Assembly: GCA_964449325.1 (NCBI GenBank)
Contig: CAYUYJ010000015.1
Span: 17,147 to 81,146 of the forward strand
DNA from: RGIG3002 sp964449325
GTDB taxonomy: Bacteria > Bacillota > Clostridia > Lachnospirales > Lachnospiraceae
Reading direction: 5' to 3'
DNA length: 64,000 bases
In this document: positions 24,502-33,549 of the stretch, one piece after another
Numbering within the stretch: the first letter of the stretch is position 1
Layout of the letters: the number at the start of each line of letters is the position of its first letter
Notes under the pieces: generated by a model
The model's input: only the letters and a program-made list of their open reading frames with translations
The model's database searches: none
What the model was told of the DNA's origin: nothing
Translations under genes and position numbers: made by a program

Positions 24502-25596
24502 TTGAACGTAAAGGCTAAATATTTGCAAGTAGTCAATTGGTTAAAGGATCGGATTGCGGCAAAAGAATTCAAACCGAATGAAAAAATTCCTTCCGAAAAT
24601 GAGTTAAGTGAGCAGTTTGGCCTAAGCAGACAGACTATACGCCATGCTATCAGTGTTTTGGAGGAAGAAGGAATTCTCACCAGAATGCAGGGGAGCGGTA
24701 CTTATGTCAGTGATAACTGTTACACCGATTTGGAGAAGCGTACTCGGATTGCCGTGGTGACTACCTACGTAGACAGCTACATTTTCCCGAAAACCATTCA
24801 GGGAATTGAACAGATATTAACAGAACAGGGCTATTCCATGGAGCTTGCTTTTACCAACAATACGGTAGAACGGGAAAAAGAAATTCTGGAAAATATCATT
24901 GGAAAAGATGACGTAGCAGGTATGATTATTGAACCGACCAAGAGTGGTCTTCCCAATCCGAATGAGGATTTATACCAGAAACTTTTGGAAAAAAAACTTC
25001 CTATGATTTTTATTAACAGTTATTATCCTAATCTTGACATTCCCCATGTTTCCATGAATGACAAAAACGCGGCGATGAAAGCAGTGGAGGCGCTGATTCT
25101 GGCAGGACATAAAAATATTGCGGCTATTCTGAAAATGGATGATGGGCAGGGACACCGGCGTTACAGTGGTTATATGGAAGCAATGAAAGCAGCGGGACTT
25201 CCCACCAAGGATGAAAATGTTATCTGGATTGACACCGAGGATGTGTTTCACCCCGAATTATATCGGGAGAAACTGCTTCGGAGGTTGTCCGGCTGTAGCG
25301 GAATATTCTGTTATAACGATCAGGTGGCATTTAATCTAATCGCATTACTGCAAAAGGAAGGAATTTCAGTGCCGGAACAGATGTCGGTAGTCAGCGTGGA
25401 CGATTCCGATCTTGCCAAATTAGGCGATGTCAAGCTTTCTTCGATTCCGCACCCTCTCGACAGATTGGGGGCAAAAGCTGCATTGAATCTGTTGCAGATG
25501 ATGAAGGATTCTAAATTTGACGGAAACTATGAGTTTGAGGAAGAAGTGATTTTGCGGGAATCCGTGGCTGGATTTCGCGCTATTTTACCATTTTAA
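24502..25596 (+). CDS. araR: arabinose operon repressor (GntR HTH plus LacI-type sensor)
   Basis: AraR-type chimera: N-terminal GntR winged helix (about 1-70: KIPSENELSEQFGLSRQTIRHAI, GILTRMQGSGTYVS) and a C-terminal LacI/GalR periplasmic-binding-like sensor (about 80-360: FCYNDQVAFNLIALLQ, SVVSVDDSDLA). The frame is open upstream to 24367, but no GntR protein needs that extension; a TTG at 24502 gives an AraR-like N-terminus (NVKAKYLQVVNWL) and follows GGAAGGAGAG at good spacing. 364 residues. araA starts 13 bp after its stop, so it heads the ara operon and would release DNA when L-arabinose binds. Confidence 0.9.
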   Translation: MNVKAKYLQVVNWLKDRIAAKEFKPNEKIPSENELSEQFGLSRQTIRHAISVLEEEGILTRMQGSGTYVSDNCYTDLEKRTRIAVVTTYVDSYIFPKTIQGIEQILTEQGYSMELAFTNNTVEREKEILENIIGKDDVAGMIIEPTKSGLPNPNEDLYQKLLEKKLPMIFINSYYPNLDIPHVSMNDKNAAMKAVEALILAGHKNIAAILKMDDGQGHRRYSGYMEAMKAAGLPTKDENVIWIDTEDVFHPELYREKLLRRLSGCSGIFCYNDQVAFNLIALLQKEGISVPEQMSVVSVDDSDLAKLGDVKLSSIPHPLDRLGAKAALNLLQMMKDSKFDGNYEFEEEVILRESVAGFRAILPF

Positions 25597-25609
25597 GGAG
25601 GATTTAAAC

Positions 25610-27106
25610 ATGCAGGCAACAAAAAATTACAAGTTTTGGTTTTGTACAGGTTCACAGGATTTATATGGAGAGGAATGCCTAAAGAACGTAGCAGAACATT
25701 CTAAAAAAATTGTGGAGGCTTTCAATGCTTCCGGGAAATTACCCTTTGAAGTAGTATGGAAACCGACTTTGATTGACCAGGCTTCTATCAGAAGAACCTT
25801 CAATGAAGCAAATAATGATGAAGAGTGTGCAGGCGTCATTACATGGATGCATACCTTTTCACCGGCAAAAATGTGGATTATTGGTTTGCAGGAGTACAAA
25901 AAACCACTCTGTCATTTACATACACAGTTTAACGAGGAGATTCCTTATGACACTATTGATATGGATTTTATGAATGAAAACCAGTCCGCGCATGGTGACA
26001 GAGAATACGGACATATTGTAAGCCGCATGGGTATCGAGAGAAAAATTATTGTAGGACACTGGGCAAGCGAAAAAGTACAGGAAAGACTGACAAGCTGGAT
26101 GCGTACTGCAATCGGTGTTATGGAATCTTCCCATATCCGTGTTGTTCGTGTTGCCGACAATATGCGTAATGTTGCCGTAACCGAAGGTGATAAAGTAGAA
26201 GCGCAGGTAAAATTCGGATGGGAAATCGATGCATATCCGGTTAACGAGATAGTGGAATATGTAAATGCTGTTTCCAAGGGAGATATTGATGCATTAGTAG
26301 AAGAATACTACAGTAAATATGACATATTGTTAGAGGGCAGGGATGCAGCTGAGTTTAAACAGCATGTTGCCGTACAGGCAGGTATTGAGCTTGGCTTTGA
26401 AAAATTCCTGACCGAGAAAAACTATCATGCCGTTGTAACACATTTTGGTGACTTAGGCGGACTAAAACAGCTTCCGGGTCTTGCCATGCAGAGACTGATG
26501 GAAAAGGGCTACGGTTTCGGTGCAGAAGGTGACTGGAAAACAGCGGCTATGGTACGTCTTATGAAAATCATGGCAGCCAATACACCGAATGCCAAGGGAA
26601 CTTCCTTCATGGAAGATTATACCTACAACCTTGTTCCTGGCAAGGAAGGTATTCTGCAGGCACATATGTTAGAGGTATGTCCGACCATTGCAGACGGACC
26701 GATTTCCATTAAATGCCAGCCGCTTTCCATGGGTGACAGAGAAGATCCGGCTCGTCTGGTATTTACCAGTAAGACAGGTACAGCGGTAGCAACCTCCTTA
26801 GTAGATTTAGGAAATCGTTTCCGTTTGATTATCAATGCAGTAGACTGCAAGAAATGTGAAAAACCGATGCCGAAACTTCCGGTAGCAACTGCATTCTGGA
26901 CACCGCAGCCGTCTTTGGAGATTGGTGCCGAAGCGTGGATTTTAGCAGGAGGTGCTCACCATACAGCATTCTCTTATGATTTAACGGTAGAACAGATGGA
27001 GGACTGGGCAGCGGCTATGGGAATTGAAAGTGTTATCATTGACAATAACACAACCATCCGTGAATTTAAGAACACATTAAGATGGAATTCCGTTGTATTC
27101 AGATAG
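25610..27106 (+). CDS. araA: L-arabinose isomerase
   Basis: Converts L-arabinose to L-ribulose in the cytosol. 498 residues, the usual length. Family blocks: FCTGSQDLYGEECLK at the N-terminus, ITWMHTFSPAKMWI, HLHTQFNEEIPYD, GAEGDWKTAAMVRLMK (Mn-site region), SFMEDYTYNL, MLEVCPTIADGPI and the His-containing GGAHHTAFSYD near the end. AAGGAGG lies upstream of the ATG. Second gene of araR-araA-araB-araD-tktN-tktC. Confidence 0.97.
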   Translation: MQATKNYKFWFCTGSQDLYGEECLKNVAEHSKKIVEAFNASGKLPFEVVWKPTLIDQASIRRTFNEANNDEECAGVITWMHTFSPAKMWIIGLQEYKKPLCHLHTQFNEEIPYDTIDMDFMNENQSAHGDREYGHIVSRMGIERKIIVGHWASEKVQERLTSWMRTAIGVMESSHIRVVRVADNMRNVAVTEGDKVEAQVKFGWEIDAYPVNEIVEYVNAVSKGDIDALVEEYYSKYDILLEGRDAAEFKQHVAVQAGIELGFEKFLTEKNYHAVVTHFGDLGGLKQLPGLAMQRLMEKGYGFGAEGDWKTAAMVRLMKIMAANTPNAKGTSFMEDYTYNLVPGKEGILQAHMLEVCPTIADGPISIKCQPLSMGDREDPARLVFTSKTGTAVATSLVDLGNRFRLIINAVDCKKCEKPMPKLPVATAFWTPQPSLEIGAEAWILAGGAHHTAFSYDLTVEQMEDWAAAMGIESVIIDNNTTIREFKNTLRWNSVVFR

Positions 27107-27159
27107 AAAAGTTTTGCTCTTAAATTTTCATGAGATTATAAGAAAGGTAAGGTTTTGGA

Positions 27160-28764
27160 ATGAATAACGAAGAAATCAAAAAAGCTTTGGAAGAAGGAAA
27201 AAGCGCCCTTGGAATTGAATTCGGTTCTACAAGAATTAAAGCGGTGCTTGTAACAAATGATAACGTTCCGGTAGCGGCAGGCAGTCATGAATGGGAAAAC
27301 CGTCTGGAAAATAATATTTGGACTTATAGTCTGGATGATATTTGGAGTGGTTTGCAGGATGCATATGCACAGATGGCAGCCGATGCAAAGAAGCAGTACG
27401 GTGTGACCTTGACAACGATTGGCGTCATCGGTTTCAGTGGTATGATGCACGGTTATATGGCATTTGATAAAAACGATGAACTGCTTGTACCGTTCCGCAC
27501 ATGGCGTAACACCATTACCGGAGACGCAGCAGAAAAACTGACAAAAGAGTTTAATTACAATATTCCGCAGAGATGGAGTATTGCTCATTTGTATCAGGCA
27601 ATTTTAAATGAGGAAGAACATGTAAAGGACATTACTTTCTTTACCACACTTGCGGGATACATTCACTGGAAAATGACCGGAGAAAAAGTGCTTGGTATAG
27701 GCGAAGCCTCCGGTATGTTCCCGATTGATGTGGAAACAAAAAATTACAATCAAAATATGATTGCGCAGTTTGATAAGTTGACAGCAGACAAAAAGTATCC
27801 GTGGAAGCTTTCCGAAATTTTGCCGAAGGTACTTGTGGCAGGACAAAATGCAGGAACCTTAACAGAAGAGGGAAGCAGGCTGTTGGATGTAAGCGGTAAT
27901 CTGAGAGCCGGTATTTTGCTTTGCCCACCGGAAGGTGATGCAGGTACCGGAATGGCGGCTACAAACAGCATTGCAAAACGTACCGGAAATGTATCTGCAG
28001 GAACAAGTATCTTTGCCATGATTGTTTTGGAAAAAGAACTGACAAAGGTATATCCGGAAATTGACCTTGTAACTACACCCACCGGAAATCTGGTTGGTAT
28101 GGTGCACTGCAACAACTGTACCTCGGATTTGAATGCATGGGTAAATCTTTTTAAAGAGTTTGCAGAAAGCTTCGGCATGAAAGTGGATATGAACGATTTA
28201 TTCGGAACCCTTTACAGAAAGGCATTAGAAGGGGATGCAGACTGCGGCGGACTGCTTGCTTATAATTATTTCTCCGGAGAACCGGTTACAGGCTTTGACG
28301 AGGGAAGACCGCTTTTTGTGCGTACACCGGACAGTAAATTTAATCTTGCAAACTTCATGCGTGCAAACCTGTTTTCTTCGGCAGCAACCTTAAAGGTTGG
28401 ACTGGATATTATGTTGAAAGAAGAAGGTGTGCAGGTAGATCGTATTTTTGGACACGGTGGTCTATTTAAAACGAAGGGTGTAGGACAGAAGATTATGGCA
28501 GCGGCAATGGACGCTCCGGTTTCCGTTATGGAGACTGCCGGTGAAGGCGGTGCATGGGGAATTGCGCTTCTTGCCTCTTATATGGTAAACAAAGAAGCGG
28601 GAGAAACGCTGGATGATTATCTTCTTAATAAAGTATTCGCAGGAGAAACCGGAGAAGAAATGCAGCCGGATAAAGCGGATGTGGATGGATTTGATGTATT
28701 TATCGAACGATATAAAAAAGGATTCCCGATTGAGCATGCAGCGGTTGAGTCTGTACGGGAATAG
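27160..28764 (+). CDS. araB: L-ribulokinase (FGGY kinase)
   Basis: Phosphorylates L-ribulose to L-ribulose-5-phosphate. 534 residues with FGGY-family ATP-binding and sugar motifs: GIEFGSTRIKAVLV at the N-terminus, the catalytic-base region PPEGDAGTGMAATNS, VSAGTSIFAM and the C-terminal ETAGEGGAWGIALLASY. It belongs to the Lactobacillus-type AraB branch rather than the E. coli AraB branch as far as I can judge from the N-terminus. Context between araA and araD fixes the substrate. Confidence 0.93.
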   Translation: MNNEEIKKALEEGKSALGIEFGSTRIKAVLVTNDNVPVAAGSHEWENRLENNIWTYSLDDIWSGLQDAYAQMAADAKKQYGVTLTTIGVIGFSGMMHGYMAFDKNDELLVPFRTWRNTITGDAAEKLTKEFNYNIPQRWSIAHLYQAILNEEEHVKDITFFTTLAGYIHWKMTGEKVLGIGEASGMFPIDVETKNYNQNMIAQFDKLTADKKYPWKLSEILPKVLVAGQNAGTLTEEGSRLLDVSGNLRAGILLCPPEGDAGTGMAATNSIAKRTGNVSAGTSIFAMIVLEKELTKVYPEIDLVTTPTGNLVGMVHCNNCTSDLNAWVNLFKEFAESFGMKVDMNDLFGTLYRKALEGDADCGGLLAYNYFSGEPVTGFDEGRPLFVRTPDSKFNLANFMRANLFSSAATLKVGLDIMLKEEGVQVDRIFGHGGLFKTKGVGQKIMAAAMDAPVSVMETAGEGGAWGIALLASYMVNKEAGETLDDYLLNKVFAGETGEEMQPDKADVDGFDVFIERYKKGFPIEHAAVESVRE

Positions 28765-28785
28765 AAAGAAAGGAGTAAGCGTTCA

Positions 28786-29478
28786 ATGTTGGAGGAACTG
28801 AAAAAACATGTATATGAAGCAAATATGGACCTTCCGAAATATGGACTTGTTACCTTTACATGGGGGAACGTAAGCGGGATTGACAGAGAAAAGGGCTTAT
28901 TTGTTATTAAACCCTCCGGAGTAGAATATGATAAGCTTTCGCCGGAAGATATGGTTGTAATGGATTTAGAGGGAAATAGGGTGGAAGGAAAATATAATCC
29001 TTCCTCCGATACAGCAACTCATCTGGAATTGTATAAAGCTTTTCCGGAAATCGGCGGTATTGTACATACTCATTCTTCCTGGGCAACAAGCTGGGCACAG
29101 GCAGGAAGAAGCATTCCCTGTTACGGAACAACACATGCAGACTATATTTACGGAGAAGTTCCCTGCGTAAGGTGTCTTACGAAAGAAGAAATCGATGGCG
29201 CTTATGAGAAAAATACCGGGCTTTTAATTGTGGATTACTTTAAAAATAGAGAAGTATTGGCAGTTCCGGCTGTGTTATGTAAAAATCACGGACCATTTGC
29301 ATGGGGCAAAGATGCTCATGAAGCGGTACACAATGCAGTGGTTTTGGAAGAGGTGGCTAAAATGGCTGCCCGTTGTGAGCAGATTAACCCACAGGTAAAA
29401 CCGGCTCCGCAGGAATTGCAGGACAAGCACTACTATAGAAAGCATGGAGCAAATGCCTATTACGGACAGGGAAAATAA
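28786..29478 (+). CDS. araD: L-ribulose-5-phosphate 4-epimerase
   Basis: Class II aldolase-fold, zinc-dependent epimerase giving D-xylulose-5-phosphate. 230 residues. Motifs: LVTFTWGNVSGID, VIKPSGVEYD, SSDTATHLELYKAFPEIGG, VHTHSSWATSWAQAG (zinc histidines), GTTHADYIYG and KNHGPFAWG. The ATG follows AAAGGAG. Spacing to araB is 21 bp. Its product feeds the transketolase pair that follows after about 200 bp. Confidence 0.96.
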   Translation: MLEELKKHVYEANMDLPKYGLVTFTWGNVSGIDREKGLFVIKPSGVEYDKLSPEDMVVMDLEGNRVEGKYNPSSDTATHLELYKAFPEIGGIVHTHSSWATSWAQAGRSIPCYGTTHADYIYGEVPCVRCLTKEEIDGAYEKNTGLLIVDYFKNREVLAVPAVLCKNHGPFAWGKDAHEAVHNAVVLEEVAKMAARCEQINPQVKPAPQELQDKHYYRKHGANAYYGQGK

Positions 29479-29567
29479 GATTTTTTACAGGAAAATTTAG
29501 CAGAAAAACGGAAATAACTAAAAAGAATCGGTAAAATTCTATAATTTGTCCTGTATAGCGATATGGA

Positions 29568-29581
29568 CGGAAACGTTTATC
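29568..29581. promoter_or_regulatory. possible cre-like site upstream of tktN
   Basis: CGGAAACGTTTATC resembles the CcpA consensus (TGnAAnCGnTnnCA) with the central AAACG intact and mismatches at the first and distal positions. It lies 102 bp before tktN in the araD-tktN gap. Weak candidate for catabolite control. Confidence 0.25.
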
Positions 29582-29682
29582 TATGATAAAGTAAAGCATG
29601 AAAGAATGAGAGATTTTCTAAGATATGAAATACGGACTTGGAAAATTTAAGTTTCATTGTTATGGTCAAATGGAGGTTAAAT

Positions 29683-30519
29683 ATGAATAACTTAGAACTT
29701 GCTAAAATGGCAAACGAAGTTCGAAAAGGTATCGTGACCGGTGTACATAGTGCAAAGGCCGGACATCCGGGCGGTTCCCTTTCAGCCGCTGATATCTTTA
29801 CTTTTCTTTATTTTGAAGAAATGAATATTGATCCGAAGAATCCGAAGATGGAGGACAGAGACCGTTTTGTATTGTCTAAAGGTCATACTGCACCGGGACT
29901 TTATTCTACTTTGGCAAACAGAGGATTTTTCCCGGTAGAGGATTTAACAACTCTTCGTAAATTAGGTTCCTATCTGCAGGGACATCCGGATATGAAACAC
30001 ATTCCGGGTGTAGATATGTCCAGCGGTTCTTTGGGACAGGGAATCTCTGCGGCAGCAGGTATGGCATTGGGAGCAAAATTAGATAAGAAGGATTTCCGTG
30101 TATACACTCTGCTTGGTGATGGCGAAATTCAGGAAGGACAGGTCTGGGAGGCAGCAATGTTTGCCGGACACAGAAAACTGGATAATCTTTGTGTTATCGT
30201 AGACAACAATGGCTTACAGATTGACGGTAAAGTGGAAGATGTTTGTTCTCCGTATCCGATTGATAAAAAATTTGAAGCATTTAATTTCCACGTAATTAAT
30301 GTAGATGCACATGATTTTGATGCTTTAAGAGCTGCATTCAAAGAAGCAAGAGAAACAAAAGGTATGCCGACAGCAATCATTGCACACAGCTTAAAAGGAA
30401 AGGGTGTTTCCTTCATGGAAGGAAATGCAGATTGGCATGGTAAAGCACCGAATGATGAAGAATATGCAGTGGCAATGGCAGATCTGGAGAAAGTGGGGGC
30501 AGAATTATGTCAGAAGTAA
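29683..30519 (+). CDS. transketolase N-terminal subunit
   Basis: Thiamine-diphosphate-binding half of a split transketolase, 278 residues from the ATG at 29683, which has TGGAGG upstream (an in-frame ATG at 29638 lacks one). Motifs: GHPGGSLSAADIFTFLYF, DRFVLSKGHTAPGLYS, GSLGQGISAAAGMALG and the ThDP signature LLGDGEIQEGQVWEAAM with DNNGLQIDG. It overlaps the C-terminal subunit gene by 13 bp. It interconverts pentose and triose/hexose phosphates from arabinose. Confidence 0.95.
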   Translation: MNNLELAKMANEVRKGIVTGVHSAKAGHPGGSLSAADIFTFLYFEEMNIDPKNPKMEDRDRFVLSKGHTAPGLYSTLANRGFFPVEDLTTLRKLGSYLQGHPDMKHIPGVDMSSGSLGQGISAAAGMALGAKLDKKDFRVYTLLGDGEIQEGQVWEAAMFAGHRKLDNLCVIVDNNGLQIDGKVEDVCSPYPIDKKFEAFNFHVINVDAHDFDALRAAFKEARETKGMPTAIIAHSLKGKGVSFMEGNADWHGKAPNDEEYAVAMADLEKVGAELCQK

Positions 30520-31445
30520 AGAAAATTGCAACAAGAGAAAGCTATGGTAATGCTCTTGTAGAGCTTGGAGCAGAATATCCGAATTTAGTTGTTTTAGATG
30601 CTGACCTTGCAGCAGCAACCAAAACCGGTATCTTTAAAAAGGCATATCCCGACCGTCATATTGATTGTGGTATTGCAGAATGTAACATGGTTGGTATTGC
30701 GGCAGGACTTTCTACAGTAGGGAAAATTCCTTTCGTAAGTTCTTTTGCCATGTTTGCAGCAGGACGTGCATTTGAACAGGTTCGTAATTCCGTAGGATAT
30801 CCGCATTTAAATGTAAAAATCGGTGCAACCCATGCCGGTATCAGTGTTGGTGAAGACGGTGCAACCCATCAGTGTAATGAAGATATCGCTTTGATGAGAA
30901 GTATTCCGGGTATGGTTGTGATTAATCCGGCTGATGATGTGGAAGCAAAAGCAGCCGTACGTGCAGCAGTAGAATATCAGGGACCTGTATACCTTCGTTT
31001 CGGACGTGCGGCAATGCCGGTTATTAATGACAGACCGGATTACAAATTTGAGATTGGAAAGGGAGTTCTCTTAAAAGAAGGAACCGATGTGACTATTATA
31101 GCAACAGGAATCTGTGTGGACAGTGCTCTCTGTGCAGCGGAGAAACTTGCAGCAGAGGGAATTCATGCAGAGGTTATTAATATTCATACCATTAAACCGT
31201 TAGACAAAGAACTGGTTGCAGCTTCCGCAAAGAAAACCGGAAAAGTGGTTACCGTGGAAGAACATTCCGTAATCGGCGGACTTGGAAGTGCTGTTTGCGA
31301 TGCACTTGCAGAGCTCGCTCCTACACCGGTTAAGAAAATCGGTATGCAGGATATATTTGGTGAATCCGGCTCCGCAGCTGCATTGATTCAGAAATATGGT
31401 TTGGATGCAGAAGGTGTATATAAGAATGTGAAAGAATTTTTATAA
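30507..31445 (+). CDS. transketolase C-terminal subunit
   Basis: Pyrimidine-binding plus C-terminal half of the split transketolase, 312 residues. RESYGNALVELGAEYPNLVVLDADL, IDCGIAECNMVGIAAGLS (catalytic Glu of the ThDP pair), FPFVSSFAMFAAGRAFEQ-like block, and the transketolase C-domain with VVTVEEHSVIGGLGSAVC are present. It starts inside the end of the N subunit gene. A terminator follows at 31457-31492, ending the ara operon. Confidence 0.95.
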   Translation: MSEVKKIATRESYGNALVELGAEYPNLVVLDADLAAATKTGIFKKAYPDRHIDCGIAECNMVGIAAGLSTVGKIPFVSSFAMFAAGRAFEQVRNSVGYPHLNVKIGATHAGISVGEDGATHQCNEDIALMRSIPGMVVINPADDVEAKAAVRAAVEYQGPVYLRFGRAAMPVINDRPDYKFEIGKGVLLKEGTDVTIIATGICVDSALCAAEKLAAEGIHAEVINIHTIKPLDKELVAASAKKTGKVVTVEEHSVIGGLGSAVCDALAELAPTPVKKIGMQDIFGESGSAAALIQKYGLDAEGVYKNVKEFL

Positions 31446-31456
31446 GATATTAGGAA

Positions 31457-31492
31457 AAGCCCATTCTCATGAACGTGAGAAGGGGCTTTTTT
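31457..31492 (+). terminator. terminator of the arabinose-transketolase operon
   Basis: AAGCCC (31457-31462) and TTCTCA (31464-31469) pair with TGAGAA (31476-31481) and GGGCTT (31483-31488) across small asymmetries, followed by six T. It starts 12 bp after the tktC stop. Confidence 0.88.
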
Positions 31493-31511
31493 GAAAGGTA
31501 AACGGAAGTGA

Positions 31512-32696
31512 TTATTGCTTTTTGAGTTCTTCAATCTGAGTAAGAAGCTGTTGAATCTGTAAATCTTTCTCTTTTATTTGAGCCTCAGTTTCCTCTAACC
31601 GGTAGATTTTTTCTTCCAATTGAGAAGTTGTTTCTTCCAATTGAGAAGTTGTTTCTTCCAGTTGAGAAGACTTTTCTTCCAATTGAGAAGTTGTTTCTTC
31701 CAATTGAGAAGTTGTTTCTTCCAGTTGAGAAGACTTTTCTTCCAATTGAGAAGTTGTTTCTTCCAGTTGAGAAGACTTTTCTTCCAGTTGAGAAGACTTT
31801 TCTTTCAGTTGAGAAGACTTTTCTTTCAGTTGAGAAGTTGTTTCTTCCAGCTGAGAAGTCGTTTCTTTCAACTTCGCGTCTTTTTCTTCCAGTTGTAGGC
31901 TTGTTTCATTTAACTGCGCTACTTTTTCTGAAAGCTTCGTTTCTAAAAGCTCTCTTATTCGCTCTCCGGTCCGTTGGACGCGGTAATATTCTTCTCTCGC
32001 TTCACATTGCAGGCGGATATCGTCCTCCTTGCTGACCAGATACAAGCTTTCATAAGCCTCATTCATATAATCGTTGTTTTCTGCAAGCATTTTAATCTCC
32101 TCCCATGTGGTGGATTTGAAGAGGGAAGCCCACATATCGATGTGATACTTTTTATCCTCTTCGGTTGCAAGTTCTATATGGGTTAAGTCTACCACAGAGA
32201 GTTGTAGCTTGTCACTATATGCGGTGTGATTTTTTACATTAAGAAATTTATAGGTGGCGAAAAATTCCGGATATTCAGGAAACAAAGAATAGTTCAAAAA
32301 ACTAATCTGAAAAGCGGGTTTGACATCAGAATAATCATTTCCCGTTTCTAAATGATCGAAACATCGACAAAGATAGGTCAGAGACCGTTCCGTCCAGTTA
32401 TTATAGTTAAGCACCTGCATTTCCAAATTAATATAGGTATTACTGTTTAAAAGCACCTTTACATCTAAAATACAGGTTTTAGTATCAATAGCTTTTCCCA
32501 GTTCGATAGGATTTTCAATAGTGACGGAGACGACCTCTTCCTCGGACAGATGCAGTACTGCACAGATAAGTCCCTTTAAGACATGATTATTTCGCTGTAG
32601 AAGAGCACGGAACAGGTAATCATTGGTCAAAGTGTAGGGTAACGGTCCTGTTGTGGCATACGCGGAAGAAATGGTTGTAGTAGTTTGATTATTCAT
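31512..32696 (-). CDS. Rpn/PD-(D/E)xK nuclease-family protein with heptad-repeat tail
   Basis: A 394-residue protein from the ATG at 32696 (AGAAAGGAC upstream); longer in-frame starts are unsupported. The N-terminal about 240 residues match the Rpn/transposase-like nuclease family: PLPYTLTNDYLFRALLQRN, DTKTCILDVKVLLNSNTYINLEMQ (PD-(D/E)xK core) and a later LYLVSKEDD helix region. The C-terminal about 140 residues are a predicted coiled coil built of twelve exact seven-residue units of the form (E/K)E(T/K)(T/S)SQL, then a degenerate tail. Rpn proteins promote RecA-independent recombination; no IS ends flank it. It converges with the ara operon. Confidence 0.82.
   Translation of the reverse strand: MNNQTTTTISSAYATTGPLPYTLTNDYLFRALLQRNNHVLKGLICAVLHLSEEEVVSVTIENPIELGKAIDTKTCILDVKVLLNSNTYINLEMQVLNYNNWTERSLTYLCRCFDHLETGNDYSDVKPAFQISFLNYSLFPEYPEFFATYKFLNVKNHTAYSDKLQLSVVDLTHIELATEEDKKYHIDMWASLFKSTTWEEIKMLAENNDYMNEAYESLYLVSKEDDIRLQCEAREEYYRVQRTGERIRELLETKLSEKVAQLNETSLQLEEKDAKLKETTSQLEETTSQLKEKSSQLKEKSSQLEEKSSQLEETTSQLEEKSSQLEETTSQLEETTSQLEEKSSQLEETTSQLEETTSQLEEKIYRLEETEAQIKEKDLQIQQLLTQIEELKKQ
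31617..31868 (-). repeat. 12-copy 21-bp tandem repeat inside the Rpn-like gene
   Basis: 252 bp made of twelve 21-bp units, each encoding one heptad ending SQL. Two main variants alternate (EETTSQL and EEKSSQL), largely in the order two TT units then one KS unit, suggesting growth by duplication of larger blocks. The unit length is a multiple of three, so copy-number changes would alter coiled-coil length without breaking the frame. Confidence 0.95.
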
Positions 32697-33136
32697 AGAT
32701 TTGTCCTTTCTGTGATTTGAGTATTGATTGATATGTGATGCTGGAAAATGAATTCCAATTATAAAATAAAAATAGGATGCATATGCCGAAAACGGCAGGA
32801 GCGTGTAGTCAAAGTGAAATTGCATATACTTGACCAAATACCTTTATATGATAAGTCTAATTAAAGATATTAAATAGAATGCGTAATGAAGATACACGGT
32901 TACGCTGTTCACAAATTTTTTATAGCATACTTTCTGACGGGATACAACAGTTTTTGACTTTTATAGGTGTAGAAAAAATAAGCACAGAGAGAAAAGTGTA
33001 TGTTTTATTTTTAACAAGATATTGTATAAAAACAAGTGGAAGAAAAATAGAGAAAGCTAGATATGGTATTGTGCATTTTGCCATAAGAACTGTTTAAATG
33101 ATATATAATTCAGAGTGTGATAAATAGAATAAGTGC
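32697..33136. other. intergenic region upstream of padR unit
   Basis: About 440 bp between the start of the Rpn-like gene and the padR promoter. It is very AT-rich. I see no RNA signature and no convincing gene; a 72-codon frame at 32879-33097 has no ribosome site and no recognisable sequence. The Rpn-like gene's own promoter should lie in the left part but no clear pair of boxes stands out. Confidence 0.5.
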
Positions 33137-33185
33137 TTGACATGGATAGAGCATAGTAATAAGATTTATTTAGCAATACTAAATA
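33137..33185 (+). promoter_or_regulatory. padR promoter and operator
   Basis: TTGACA (33137-33142), 17 bp, TAAGAT (33160-33165) precede an exact inverted repeat TATTTAG (33167-33173), CAATA, CTAAATA (33179-33185) that covers the expected transcription start. The repeat lies 17 bp before the padR start. Such placement is typical for an autorepressor site, here presumably for the PadR protein. Confidence 0.7.
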
Positions 33186-33201
33186 ATATTGAGGTGAATC
33201 A

Positions 33202-33549
33202 GTGAATTCAAAATATGAACAGCAAATGAAAAAAGGAGTTCTGGAAATGCTTGTTTTAAAGCTGTTATCGGAGCATGATAAATACGGCTACCAACTTATC
33301 AGTGAATTGAAGGAATATAGTAACGGGATGTTTCTGCTGAAGGAAGGAACACTTTATCCGATATTATATCGGCTGGAAGATGAAGAACTTGTGGAAAGTC
33401 GTTGGAGTGAGCCAAAAGGAAAGGAAGTATCCAGAAAGTATTATGAAATTACAGAAAAGGGCAGAAATGTACTGGAAGAGTTAAAGACTCTGTGGGCAGG
33501 ATTTTCTGCAAATGTATCTGCCATTATGGAAGCGGGGGAAAAGTCGTGA
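33202..33549 (+). CDS. PadR-family transcriptional regulator
   Basis: A 115-residue winged-helix protein of the short PadR-s2 class. MKKGVLEMLVLKLLSEHDKYGYQLISEL, then LLKEGTLYPILYRLEDEELVESRW (recognition helix and wing) and RKYYEITEKGRNVLEEL are characteristic. It uses a GTG start preceded by GAGGTG. It overlaps the next gene by 4 bp (GTGA), the usual padR-HAAS arrangement in Firmicutes where the partner is a membrane protein of the same stress or envelope response. Inducer unknown. Confidence 0.92.
   Translation: MNSKYEQQMKKGVLEMLVLKLLSEHDKYGYQLISELKEYSNGMFLLKEGTLYPILYRLEDEELVESRWSEPKGKEVSRKYYEITEKGRNVLEELKTLWAGFSANVSAIMEAGEKS

Noticed and set aside
31620..32035. Long plus-strand frames rich in Phe, Leu and Arg opposite the Rpn-like gene
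   Set aside because: They are the antisense reading of the 21-bp tandem repeat; no ribosome site and repetitive composition explained by the minus-strand coiled coil.
32879..33097. 72-codon frame upstream of padR
   Set aside because: No ribosome site, no recognisable sequence, very AT-rich non-coding character.
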